NCBI RefSeq assembly: GCF_002999135.1
Contig: NZ_CP027229.1
Span: forward strand, 248,001-312,000
Origin: Capnocytophaga sp. oral taxon 878
GTDB taxonomy: Bacteria; Bacteroidota; Bacteroidia; Flavobacteriales; Flavobacteriaceae
Direction of reading: 5' to 3'
Length of the DNA: 64,000 nt
Numbering within the stretch: the first letter of the stretch is position 1; each line of letters begins with the position of its first letter. The notes under the pieces are model-generated. The model searched no databases and was not told the DNA's origin. It saw only the letters and a list, made by a program, of their open reading frames with translations. A program made the translations under genes and the position numbers. Of this stretch, positions 9,173 through 17,316 are shown in pieces.

Positions 9173-10336
9173 CTATTTTCCAGCAAAAGCCTTCACATCC
9201 TCTTCCGAGATTTCTTTGCCTCCCAAAATGATAAGTCGCTCTACTACATTACGCAATTCACGAATATTACCTGTCCAGTCTTGTTTTTGCAATATTTCTA
9301 TTGCTTTTTTGCCAAATTTCTTAACAGTAGTGCCTTGTTCTTCAGCTATTTTAGTTGAAAAATACTCTATCAGCAGCGGAATATCGTCACGGCGTTCATT
9401 CAGCGAGGGTACTCTAATAAGGATTACAGCTAAGCGGTGATACAAGTCCTCACGAAAACGTCCTTCAGCTATTTCTTTCTTCAAGTCTTTATTAGTAGCG
9501 GCTATTACTCGTACATCTACATTAATGTCTTTATCGCTACCCACACGGCTAATCTTGTTCTCTTGCAAAGCGCGCAAAACTTTAGCTTGGGCCGATAGGC
9601 TCATATCTCCTATCTCATCCAAGAATATAGTACCATTATTAGCAGCTTCAAACTTACCGGCACGATCTTTCACTGCCGAGGTAAAGGCTCCTTTAATATG
9701 CCCAAAAAGCTCACTTTCTATCAGTTCAGAAGGTATAGCAGCACAATTAACTTCAATCATAGGGGCATCACTGCGCTCACTTTGGTAGTGAATAGCATGT
9801 GCCACCAGCTCTTTACCAGTACCGTTAGAGCCTGTTATAAGTACCCTTGCCTCAGTAGGAGCTACCTTTTCTATCATTTGCCGTATTTGTTGCAGAGGCT
9901 CACTCTCGCCTATCATTTCGTACTGCTTGCTCACTTTCTTCTTCAGGTGTTTGTTTTCTACCACCAATTTTTTCTTGTCTAAGGCATTGCGTACAGTATT
10001 GAGCAAGCGATTCAAATCAGGTGGTTTTGATATATAATCATAAGCTCCTAAGCGCATAGCATTTACAGCGGTTTCAAGGTCACCATGCCCCGAAATCATT
10101 ACAAAAGGTATTTCAGGCTTTATTTTCTTTATTTCAGAAAGCACTTCCATACCATCCATTTTAGGCATTTTGATGTCGCATAGTACTAAGTCATACTCTT
10201 CTTTTTTTAGCTTTTCTACACCTTCAATACCATCGGCAGCTTCTTCTACTTCATATTCTTTACTCTCTTCTACCAATATCTTGGTAAGTACTCGTCTAAT
10301 AGCCGATTCGTCTTCTATAATTAGTATTTTTGCCAT
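9173..10336 (-). CDS. Sigma-54-type response regulator (REC-AAA+), no DNA-binding domain
   Basis: The 387-residue protein joins a receiver domain (phospho-acceptor D54 in LVLCDIKMPKMDG, residues about 3-118) to an AAA+ sigma-54 activator domain (about 140-375). Walker A GSNGTGKE is at 169-176 and Walker B is in TIFLDEIGD. Two features stand out. The sigma-54 contact loop reads GAFTSA (216-221), not the canonical GAFTGA. The chain also stops about ten residues after the AAA+ domain, so the Fis-type helix-turn-helix of NtrC is missing. No histidine kinase gene is adjacent. It should activate sigma-54 promoters from solution or through a partner. Confidence 0.9.
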   Translation of the reverse strand: MAKILIIEDESAIRRVLTKILVEESKEYEVEEAADGIEGVEKLKKEEYDLVLCDIKMPKMDGMEVLSEIKKIKPEIPFVMISGHGDLETAVNAMRLGAYDYISKPPDLNRLLNTVRNALDKKKLVVENKHLKKKVSKQYEMIGESEPLQQIRQMIEKVAPTEARVLITGSNGTGKELVAHAIHYQSERSDAPMIEVNCAAIPSELIESELFGHIKGAFTSAVKDRAGKFEAANNGTIFLDEIGDMSLSAQAKVLRALQENKISRVGSDKDINVDVRVIAATNKDLKKEIAEGRFREDLYHRLAVILIRVPSLNERRDDIPLLIEYFSTKIAEEQGTTVKKFGKKAIEILQKQDWTGNIRELRNVVERLIILGGKEISEEDVKAFAGK

Positions 10337-10405
10337 AAATTCAATCTGTTAATTTGTCGGTTTGCCTATTTGCTTATCTTGCAAAGAGACTAATATATCC
10401 GGCTG

Positions 10406-10413
10406 CAAAGATA
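10406..10413 (-). promoter_or_regulatory. Probable promoter -7 box of the response regulator gene
   Basis: Minus-strand TATCTTTG lies 70 nt before the start codon. No convincing -33 TTTG is seen at the right distance, so the call rests on the -7 box alone. Confidence 0.45.
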
Positions 10414-10425
10414 ATAAAAAATAAA

Positions 10426-10456
10426 AAAACTCCCGACATTTGTCAAGAGTTTTTTA
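10426..10456 (-). terminator. Terminator of the ferritin-reductase-lpxK-thioredoxin operon
   Basis: The arms ACTCCCGACA (10429-10438) and TGTCAAGAGT (10441-10450) pair in the minus-strand RNA with two G-U wobbles and are followed there by a run of U. It lies 27 nt past the thioredoxin stop codon. Confidence 0.7.
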
Positions 10457-10482
10457 CGTGTGTTTATGAAAAAGTGTATTTA

Positions 10483-11034
10483 TTAGTTCTTAAATGTAGG
10501 TTTGAACTTAGATTGATATATCTGAAATTCGTCTTGTGTCTTGATTTTTTGATAATCATTAGTTGCAAACATCTTTAAATACAACTCTAATTGTGTAGGC
10601 GACATATAGCTGGTGATAGAGGTAATTAAGTCTGATTTTTCATCTAAAAACATCATAGTAGGGTACGCTTGCACTTGCATATAAGCAGTAAGTGGGTGTG
10701 TCGAGTTACGTGTGTTAGCTTTAGATGGGTCATACCCCTTATTCTCAAACTTTTGTCCTTGATAGTTCACCACTTCATTACCCTCTCCATTAAATTTTAC
10801 AGGGTAATAATTCTCGTTCACATACTTAGCTAAATCCTTGTTGGTAAAGGTGTTGTTAGCTAGCATCTTGCACGGTCCACACCAGTTGGTGTATACGTCG
10901 ATGAATATCTTTTTAGGTTTTTTCTTTTGTGCTGCTATAGCCTCGTCAAAAGTCATCCATTTAATTTCTTGGGCTTCTAGTGTAGCGGTAGCTGCCAAAA
11001 CAAAAGCTACCATAGCAATGAGTTTTTTTATCAT
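10483..11034 (-). CDS. Exported thioredoxin-family protein
   Basis: The 183-residue protein has a signal peptide (MIKKLIAMVAFVLAATATLEA) and a thioredoxin fold with the active site WCGPC in VYTNWCGPCKML. The cis-proline strand appears as QAYPTMMFLDE. It should act as a periplasmic disulfide reductase or oxidoreductase on unknown clients. Its start overlaps the end of lpxK by 4 nt, making it the last gene of a four-gene operon. Comparable flavobacterial proteins carry a DUF255- or thioredoxin_7-like domain. Confidence 0.85.
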   Translation of the reverse strand: MIKKLIAMVAFVLAATATLEAQEIKWMTFDEAIAAQKKKPKKIFIDVYTNWCGPCKMLANNTFTNKDLAKYVNENYYPVKFNGEGNEVVNYQGQKFENKGYDPSKANTRNSTHPLTAYMQVQAYPTMMFLDEKSDLITSITSYMSPTQLELYLKMFATNDYQKIKTQDEFQIYQSKFKPTFKN

Positions 11035-12056
11035 ACTGTTTTATTATTTTTATCATTAAATGCCTTCCCAAAAACCGTGCCAAATATATGAGCATCAGTT
11101 GGGGTTATAAAATTGATTGTAATAGGTAAGTAATACAAGCCTCCTAATTCGGGCTGCAAGCGCACATAATCCTTCTCAGTGGTAAGTATACGCTTCCCTT
11201 TCAATAGCTTTATTTCATTAGGGCTGAAGTGATGATGGTCAGCAAAAGCCAAATGCTCAAATACCGCTCCTTGCTCTTTCAAATACTTCACCAATGGCGC
11301 CGGATTAGCTATGCCTGTTACCAATGTAAAAGGTTTTTGTATAAAATCACCTAAGCTGGTATTCCCATCATCTGTGAATACATCCTTATCGTAGGCTATA
11401 CTTGCAAAAACAATAGGGCAATTACAATACTGTTGCAGTCTTCCTGCTATCCGTTTGCGTTCTTCTTGGGGTAGAGTACGAGGGCATTTAGTTACTACCA
11501 CTATATCGGCTTGTCGCACACGGCTTACTACATCACGCAAATGTCCCACAGGCAGTAACCAATCGTTAGTGAACAGATGCCCGTAAGCGGTAAGTACTAT
11601 ATTCGTTTGGGCTTTTACAGCTCTATGCTGGAAAGCGTCATCCAAGATGATTACTTCTGGAGGTTTCGGCAGGGCAAGCATTTGCTCTATACCTTCCACC
11701 CTGCAGCCACATACAGCCAGTATAATATCATCTTTAAACTTCTTCCAAAACTGAAAAGGCTCATCGCCCAAATCGTATACCATACTATTTCCATCAGCCA
11801 GCACAAAACCTTTTGTTTTGCGTTTATAGCCTCTGCTTAGTACCCCCACGCGCTGTGTAGTTTTTAGCTGCCTAATTAAGTATTCCACCATAGGGCTCTT
11901 CCCTGTTCCTCCTACAGCTACATTACCTACGCAAATAGTAGGTACTGCAAAAGTATGTTCTTTGAAAATACCTACCTTGTAACACCAATGCCGCAACCGC
12001 ACTATCAGCCCGTAAAGCACTGCCAAAGGCAATAGTATAAATCTTAACAGTTTCAT
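11031..12056 (-). CDS. lpxK: Tetraacyldisaccharide 4'-kinase
   Basis: LpxK phosphorylates the 4' position of the lipid A disaccharide at the inner membrane. The 341-residue protein has an N-terminal membrane-anchoring segment (FILLPLAVLYGLIVRLRHW). The P-loop is GNVAVGGTGKSP, and GVLSRGYKRKTKG and LDDAFQHR are also characteristic. Length is normal. It overlaps the upstream reductase gene and the downstream thioredoxin gene by 4 nt each, so translation of the three is coupled. Other lipid A genes lie at the right end of the window. Confidence 0.94.
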   Translation of the reverse strand: MKLLRFILLPLAVLYGLIVRLRHWCYKVGIFKEHTFAVPTICVGNVAVGGTGKSPMVEYLIRQLKTTQRVGVLSRGYKRKTKGFVLADGNSMVYDLGDEPFQFWKKFKDDIILAVCGCRVEGIEQMLALPKPPEVIILDDAFQHRAVKAQTNIVLTAYGHLFTNDWLLPVGHLRDVVSRVRQADIVVVTKCPRTLPQEERKRIAGRLQQYCNCPIVFASIAYDKDVFTDDGNTSLGDFIQKPFTLVTGIANPAPLVKYLKEQGAVFEHLAFADHHHFSPNEIKLLKGKRILTTEKDYVRLQPELGGLYYLPITINFITPTDAHIFGTVFGKAFNDKNNKTV

Positions 12057-13045
12057 CCTATCATCTCACAAATTTCCTCTATCTCCTTCTCAATATCACT
12101 GTATTGGAAGTCAATAAATCTCTTTATCTTATCGCCATTGTAGGTAGTTATAAGTCCTAAGGCATCGGCACTTTGTAAGGTGAGTGTACGTTTTTTAAGT
12201 CCAAAAAAGCTAACCACCCCATCAAGGCGTGCCATAGTGCGCAATAGCTTATGACCTACCTTTCGGGTAGGAGCTTTCACCCCTAAGCCTTTGGCTATCT
12301 TCTCAAGCACCCACTGGTAGGTAAGGTTAGCAGTGTTCAGTACAAAGCGTTCGCCTACTACTGCAGAAAATTGCAGTCCTATCATAGCTCGCACCACATC
12401 ATCTACTGTTACAAAGCCAGTGCCTCCTGTGGGGTAATACTTCAGCCCATCGGCTACTTTCTTAAATAGTAAGCCCGACCCTTGTTCATAAAAACCATCT
12501 CCTATCACTACCGAAGGGTTTACCACCACCACCGGCAGTCCTTCCTGCGAGCCACGCCACACCTCCATCTCACCACCGTGCTTACTGATGGCATAATCGG
12601 TATTGCTATCCTCCCTGTTCCAGTCGTTTTCCTCATCAATAGGATTATGGGGCAGGGTCGATAGGGTAGCTACCGAGCTCACATAGCATAACTTCTGCAC
12701 TTTAAAATCAATACACAAGTTTACAATATTCGCCGTCCCTTCTACATTTATCTTGATAAGATTGTTAAAATCTTTAGGCTCAAATGATATAAATCCCGCA
12801 CAGTGAAAAACAAAAGTAACACCCTCAAACGCCTTTTCAAGCGCAGGGATGTTACTTAGGTCTGCTTTCACCCATTCAATCTTTTCAAAGCGGTCTTTAA
12901 CCAATCGCTGGGCAAAAAAATCTCTTATTTTCTCTAACGAATGGGCATTTCTATACGTAGCCCTTACCTTATGCTCCTTATTCTGTGTGAGTTCCAAAAG
13001 TAAGTGGCTCCCTATCAGCCCCGTTCCGCCAGTTACTAAAATCAT
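12053..13045 (-). CDS. NAD-dependent epimerase/dehydratase-family reductase
   Basis: This 330-residue extended short-chain dehydrogenase has the dinucleotide loop VTGGTGLIGSHL at the N-terminus, a conserved serine in CYVSSVATL and the catalytic YAISK. It resembles dihydroflavonol-4-reductase or 3-beta-hydroxysteroid dehydrogenase-like proteins common in Bacteroidota. The substrate is not evident. The gene overlaps lpxK by 4 nt and the ferritin gene by 1 nt. Because the capnine pathway needs a ketoreductase, a sulfonolipid or lipid substrate is possible, but nothing here proves it. Confidence 0.82.
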   Translation of the reverse strand: MILVTGGTGLIGSHLLLELTQNKEHKVRATYRNAHSLEKIRDFFAQRLVKDRFEKIEWVKADLSNIPALEKAFEGVTFVFHCAGFISFEPKDFNNLIKINVEGTANIVNLCIDFKVQKLCYVSSVATLSTLPHNPIDEENDWNREDSNTDYAISKHGGEMEVWRGSQEGLPVVVVNPSVVIGDGFYEQGSGLLFKKVADGLKYYPTGGTGFVTVDDVVRAMIGLQFSAVVGERFVLNTANLTYQWVLEKIAKGLGVKAPTRKVGHKLLRTMARLDGVVSFFGLKKRTLTLQSADALGLITTYNGDKIKRFIDFQYSDIEKEIEEICEMIG

Positions 13046-13578
13046 TATGCTTTCTCCTCTAATGGAATGCGTTCATCTATAAGTTTTAGTGCTATAGGCG
13101 AATCACTTTCGTTGTAAAACTCAAATAAGTCTAAGATAGAGTGTATCAAGCGCTCTTCTTCAAGCTGCTCTTGTACAAACCACTGTAAAAAGTTCTCCGA
13201 AGCGTAATCATCCACCTGGCGTGCCTTCTTGAAAATAGAAAAAATAGACTGTGTTACTTTTATCTCGTGCTCCAAAGTCTTCTCATATACTTCTTTTAGC
13301 GAAGCAAATTCTTGCTGCACTTCACCTACTTTAGGCGCAAAAGCACGCGCTCCATTCTCATTCAAGAAACGGAAAATCTTCATCATATGGTCTCTCTCCT
13401 CTACAGCATGATCATAAAAAAACTCAGCGCTGCGTGAGTAACCATTGTATTCAGACCATGAAGCCATAGCCAAATACAAAGAACTAGCCTCAGCTTCTTT
13501 GCTCACTTGGTCATTCAACAGGTCAATAATCTCAGGGTGCAAACTTGTTTGCGTACGAGTGTACTTGTGTTTTGTCAT
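13045..13578 (-). CDS. ftnA: Non-haem ferritin
   Basis: The 177-residue protein is a bacterial ferritin-like iron store. Four-helix-bundle ligands of the ferroxidase centre are visible: E and Y in the first helix (SKEAEASSLYLAMASW), E-x-x-H in HAVEERDHMMKIF, and the later EHE and WFVQEQLEEE segments. Ferritins oxidise Fe(II) and store it as mineral in a 24-subunit shell in the cytoplasm. It heads an operon that continues with a reductase, lpxK and thioredoxin, an unusual partnership for an iron store. A well-formed promoter precedes it. Confidence 0.93.
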   Translation of the reverse strand: MTKHKYTRTQTSLHPEIIDLLNDQVSKEAEASSLYLAMASWSEYNGYSRSAEFFYDHAVEERDHMMKIFRFLNENGARAFAPKVGEVQQEFASLKEVYEKTLEHEIKVTQSIFSIFKKARQVDDYASENFLQWFVQEQLEEERLIHSILDLFEFYNESDSPIALKLIDERIPLEEKA

Positions 13579-13612
13579 TTTTTAATTTATTTTTTAAGTA
13601 TCTTACAGGGGG

Positions 13613-13643
13613 CAAAGATACAAATAATTAGCGAATTAGCAAA
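13613..13643 (-). promoter_or_regulatory. Promoter of the ferritin operon
   Basis: Minus strand: TTTG (13640-13643), 19 nt, TATCTTTG (13613-13620), both boxes matching consensus. It lies 35 nt before the ferritin ATG. No obvious Fur-type inverted repeat overlaps it. Confidence 0.72.
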
Positions 13644-13750
13644 TTTATAACACATAGTTTTAGTATTTAAAAAGCATCTAATTACCAGCAACCCTCTTAC
13701 CCTTCCTTACAAAATAAAAAATTCGCATCTATTTCGCATTTTTATTGCCA

Positions 13751-13985
13751 ATATTTCAAAAAAATCCAACACCTACCTCACTCTTTCATTAAAAATATAA
13801 TACCCTAATAATCAGCCTTTTTATGCCCCACCCTCTTACCTCTTATCCCTTATCTCTCACCTACTTTAAACGAACCTATAACGAAGGATAAACGAACTAT
13901 AAACGAAGGATAAACATTACTTTGCTGGTAATCAGCCGTTTTAATATCGAACTTTCTTTTTGCCAAAAACACAACAAAACGCCCC
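13751..13985 (-). repeat. Dispersed ~240-bp intergenic repeat with 11-bp unit core, copy 1
   Basis: The core (13869-13915) is four tandem 11-bp units (AACGAACCTAT, AACGAAGGATA, AACGAACTATA, AACGAAGGATA). TAATCAGCC occurs in direct orientation on each side (13809-13817 and 13929-13937). Recognisable similarity to the copy at 48.4-48.7 kb begins at the TTTCAAAAAAATCCAAC segment and ends at CAACAAAAC about 235 bp later. The copy at 18.7 kb is the same element inverted. It fills most of the 545-nt gene-free stretch between the ferritin promoter and the third membrane-protein gene. Strand is given as the one reading ATCCTTCG. Confidence 0.8.
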
Positions 13986-14008
13986 AAACGCCCTATTTTT
14001 TTTAATTC

Positions 14009-14022
14009 CCGAATATATTCGG
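14009..14022. other. 14-bp perfect palindrome
   Basis: CCGAATATATTCGG is a perfect palindrome standing alone in a gene-free stretch, about 100 nt past the end of the membrane-protein operon and just outside repeat copy 1. It could be a dimeric protein's binding site, or chance in AT-rich DNA. Confidence 0.35.
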
Positions 14023-14123
14023 CTAATTCCTATAACGCAAGGGGTAATAAATAAGTGAAAAATAAGCGAAGAAAAATATAAAAGTAGTTGTAGTTCAGTA
14101 GCCTGCAAAGGGTAAGTATGTCA

Positions 14124-15053
14124 CTAATCGGGCATAGCTTTCCATCGCTTTATAATTTTAGTATAAAGCCCCATAAAGCCTATTACACAAAGTATTATAA
14201 CAAAAGTCCATTGATTAAAACTTAAATTCAAATAAGTGTTGAAAAAGTTCTCTACAATTACTTGCCATTCTTCACCGTATAAACTCCTCATTACCAACGA
14301 AAATAAGTATAAAATGAGTATCAGAAATGCAGGCAGAAAGAAGAACATAATAAGATTTAGCAACACCCCCGATACCCTCTTCGGTAGTCGCTTTAGCATT
14401 ACCACCAATAGTACCAACAGCAATATATAAGTATACATTCCCACAAGCATTATATTCTCATGACCTTTACTACTTTCCATTCTTATAAAAAAGTAACTTA
14501 TAAATAGCAGCAACAGCACAATAGCCCCAGATACTACCGATAGCAGCGTAATACGCATACCAGTAATCCTTACCGAGAATATCAATAAAGATATAATATA
14601 CGCTAAAACAATAAAAGGATGTGTCTTTAAATAATATTTGTCCCATCCCTCCGAAACAAAGTAGAGGTCAGGAAATTCCAAAAAAGCCTTCAGATGCTCA
14701 CCAGCCAAAAATGAAATATAAAAACTGATGCAAACCAATGTAATAAAACAAAAAACTAAAAACTCCCCCAGTAAGTGTCGCCCTTTTATAGGGTAAAAAT
14801 GCTTAAAAGCATTATGCCGTGATAGCCTCATTACCCACACTATCAGCAGTAATGAGCTTACCATAAGGTTCAATGCTTTTAAAAGCTTTTCAAAGTTCTC
14901 TCCCCAGTAGTAATAGTCTGTAACATCACTATAAGTAAGCCCAAAGAAGCCTAGCCCAAAAAAGAAACAATGCCCCAACAACGCCAAAGGCAATATCCAC
15001 AGAAGCTGTGTATTCCAAAGGATAGGAAATCTTTCTAACAGATACTTCTTCAT
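14124..15053 (-). CDS. ABC-2-like membrane protein, paralogue 3 of 3
   Basis: I recognise no named family. The 309-residue protein shares with the two genes upstream an N-terminal block (MKKYLLERFPILWNTQLLW, then a first membrane helix and an FFFGLGFFGLT stretch), a middle block NAFKHFYPIKGRHLLGEF, and a C-terminal end LYTKIIKRWKAMPD. About six to seven hydrophobic helices are seen. The start was set at the ATG that aligns with its paralogues; an earlier in-frame ATG would add 13 residues and overlap the neighbour. The LPISRWQL-like middle block resembles ABC-2 permeases, and the first gene of the cluster is an ABC ATPase, so it is probably one membrane subunit of an exporter or envelope complex. 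Confidence 0.72.
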   Translation of the reverse strand: MKKYLLERFPILWNTQLLWILPLALLGHCFFFGLGFFGLTYSDVTDYYYWGENFEKLLKALNLMVSSLLLIVWVMRLSRHNAFKHFYPIKGRHLLGEFLVFCFITLVCISFYISFLAGEHLKAFLEFPDLYFVSEGWDKYYLKTHPFIVLAYIISLLIFSVRITGMRITLLSVVSGAIVLLLLFISYFFIRMESSKGHENIMLVGMYTYILLLVLLVVMLKRLPKRVSGVLLNLIMFFFLPAFLILILYLFSLVMRSLYGEEWQVIVENFFNTYLNLSFNQWTFVIILCVIGFMGLYTKIIKRWKAMPD

Positions 15054-15070
15054 AATTTTAATGATATAAT

Positions 15071-16162
15071 CTAAGTGCTTAATGACTTCCACTGTTTCAT
15101 AACAGTGCTATAAAGTCCCATAAAGCCTATTACACAAAGTATTATTGTAATGTTTAACAGAAGGAAAGGTATCTTGAAATCATCATTAGTGTAATACTCT
15201 ATATCATATAATACATTTTCTAGACCATAAAGATCAAAATGGTAAGAGAGGTATTCCAGAAAATCAAAAAGCAATATACCTACTATAAGCAGGATAGGTA
15301 AAAAGAAAAACATTGTTATATTAAGCAGTATCCCCGATATTAATTTGCCAAAGTGTTGTTGCATCCTTACAGAACAGAACAGTATAAGTAAGTAAAATAA
15401 CGAAAACACACTCATTGCTACCCTCTCTTCATACCTAAAGCTTACTAATGAAGTTATAAAGAACAACAATATACAAAGAAATATTATTAATATCCCCCCC
15501 GTAATTATTGATAGCAAGGTAGTACGTAGCCCTGTTATTTTTACCGCAAAAATAAGCAAAGTAACAATATAAGCAGCAATCATAAATGCAATTGTAAAGA
15601 TATAATAATCTTTAAAAAACTCTTTGTTCTTAATGTTGTAGGCGTTTTCTGCTATATGGCAATCACGTGTAAACTCATCATAATTATTGTAATTATCAGA
15701 GTGGTTATAGCTATCATCATTAATTTGGCTACATTGTTCTAATGCGGCTTCAATATAGCTATCAGTGTATTTGGTAATTACTTTTACTTGCTCACCCGCC
15801 GAGAATGATATAAAAAAGCTTATACAGCTTAGCACAATTACAAAGTAGGCTACAAACTGCCCTAAGAGTTGTCTCCTCTTTATAGGGTAAAAGTGCTTAA
15901 AAGCATTATTTTTGAAAACAAATATAAGCCATACTACTATCAGTAGGGTGCTAATTACAAAGTTGAGCAGTAAGGGTAAGCCTTCAAAGTTTTCTGCCCA
16001 TCTGTAATAATAATCGTCAGCCAATACATTATCGGTAAGACCTAAAAAGCCCATACCAAAAAAGAAAAAGTGTGCTATTATTGCCAATGGTAATATCCAT
16101 ATTATATGAGTATTCCATACAGTAGGATATCTTTCTAATAAGTATTTTTTTAAATTGTTCAT
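15071..16162 (-). CDS. ABC-2-like membrane protein, paralogue 2 of 3
   Basis: The 363-residue protein aligns with both neighbours: MNNLKKYLLERYPTVWNTH at the start, NAFKHFYPIKRRQLLGQF after the second helix, and MGLYSTVMKQWKSLST at the end. It differs by a soluble insertion (about residues 130-175) rich in Asp, Asn and Tyr with three cysteines, lying between membrane helices. The other two paralogues have no such insert or a different one. It lies 17 nt before paralogue 3 and 29 nt after paralogue 1. The role is inferred from the ATPase at the head of the operon. Confidence 0.72.
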   Translation of the reverse strand: MNNLKKYLLERYPTVWNTHIIWILPLAIIAHFFFFGMGFLGLTDNVLADDYYYRWAENFEGLPLLLNFVISTLLIVVWLIFVFKNNAFKHFYPIKRRQLLGQFVAYFVIVLSCISFFISFSAGEQVKVITKYTDSYIEAALEQCSQINDDSYNHSDNYNNYDEFTRDCHIAENAYNIKNKEFFKDYYIFTIAFMIAAYIVTLLIFAVKITGLRTTLLSIITGGILIIFLCILLFFITSLVSFRYEERVAMSVFSLFYLLILFCSVRMQQHFGKLISGILLNITMFFFLPILLIVGILLFDFLEYLSYHFDLYGLENVLYDIEYYTNDDFKIPFLLLNITIILCVIGFMGLYSTVMKQWKSLST

Positions 16163-16191
16163 TTCTTACCTTAATTTTAAAGTTTTTAAAT

Positions 16192-17304
16192 CTATTCAGG
16201 CATAGCTTTCCATTTGAATATTACCTTGGTGTACAATGCCAAAAAAGGTATTATCAGTACCAAACCCGATACCCTAACAAAGATATACCAAGCATTTAAT
16301 AACCAATCCAAAAATATGTATTTTTGTTCATTAGCCGTTATACTATTATAGTTATTAAAATAACTAAGCAATATAGGCTCAATGATTAATATTGTAATTT
16401 CTAATAGTATATAAAATAACATAAAGGGCGCTAATAGTAACAATAAGTTCATTAGTACGCCTGCTACCAGCTTACTCATTTTCCTCATAAAGAATACTAA
16501 AGATATCAGAGCGAAAACATAGCCTAAAAAGGCAATGATAAATAGGCTCCGTATTGAGTATAAGGTGGTTATTATATATGGTGAAAATACTTGTTTAATC
16601 AAGATGAAAAATAGCATAAGTACAGCTGCACTTAGCACTGTAATAATACCGATGCGCAAACTTGTTAAACGGAAACACAATAACAACGAGGCTGCTGCCA
16701 AGGCAAAGTACAGTGCTAATAAGCCGTAATCATAAAGGTCTCTTTCTAAGCTATAATAAAAACTTTTGACAGAGGTTAAAAAGCTCTCAATAGGCTCTTC
16801 TATGGTCTCTGTTATTGCTTCGCTTATTCTTGTATCATCGTTATTATAGATACTTTCCTGATAGGCTTCATTTTTATTATATTCGACTAAAGCTGATGAG
16901 AAAAAGGAATTTTCGCAGTAGGAGTCCATTTTTGTTTTTGCCCCAAAAAAGAAGCTAAACACTAAGGTGATACTTGCTGTTATGATTACAAAATAGCTTA
17001 GAAATTGCCCTATTAGCTGCCAGCGACTCAGTGGGTAGAACACCTTAAAGGCATTGTGCCGTACCAAGTGTAATGACCATACCAATAACAGTAGGACTGT
17101 AGGTATAAAGAGTAATAGTAAAATGCCTGCGTTATTGTCTAAATATACATCGGCACCGTACCATTCCCAATCAAAATTGGTTATTGTAAGGTGGTTATAC
17201 CCCAATATAAAGCACAGTGCATGTGCTATTAAAGCTAAAGGCAGCATCCATACCAGCTGTGTGTTCCATAAAGTAGGGAAGCGCTCTAATAAATATTTTT
17301 TCAT
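16192..17304 (-). CDS. ABC-2-like membrane protein, paralogue 1 of 3
   Basis: The 370-residue protein shares the family blocks: MKKYLLERFPTLWNTQLVW at the start, NAFKVFYPLSRWQLIGQF in the middle and LYTKVIFKWKAMPE at the end. The middle block has the PLSRWQL form most like classical ABC-2 permeases. A soluble insertion (about residues 128-180) is rich in Glu, Asn and Ser, with little similarity to that of paralogue 2. It starts 12 nt after the ATPase stop codon. Three related but unequal membrane subunits suggest a hetero-oligomeric complex, or divergence after tandem duplication. Confidence 0.72.
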   Translation of the reverse strand: MKKYLLERFPTLWNTQLVWMLPLALIAHALCFILGYNHLTITNFDWEWYGADVYLDNNAGILLLLFIPTVLLLLVWSLHLVRHNAFKVFYPLSRWQLIGQFLSYFVIITASITLVFSFFFGAKTKMDSYCENSFFSSALVEYNKNEAYQESIYNNDDTRISEAITETIEEPIESFLTSVKSFYYSLERDLYDYGLLALYFALAAASLLLCFRLTSLRIGIITVLSAAVLMLFFILIKQVFSPYIITTLYSIRSLFIIAFLGYVFALISLVFFMRKMSKLVAGVLMNLLLLLAPFMLFYILLEITILIIEPILLSYFNNYNSITANEQKYIFLDWLLNAWYIFVRVSGLVLIIPFLALYTKVIFKWKAMPE

Positions 17305-17316
17305 ATTTTGCTTTTA

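Noticed and set aside
12053..13045. Naming the NAD-dependent reductase as the capnine ketoreductase
   Set aside because: Family fits many substrates, it is 9 kb from capA-capB, and no residue supports the specific call.
13869..13915. CRISPR array at the 11-bp repeats
   Set aside because: Units are far too short, directly abutting without unique spacers, and no cas gene is near.
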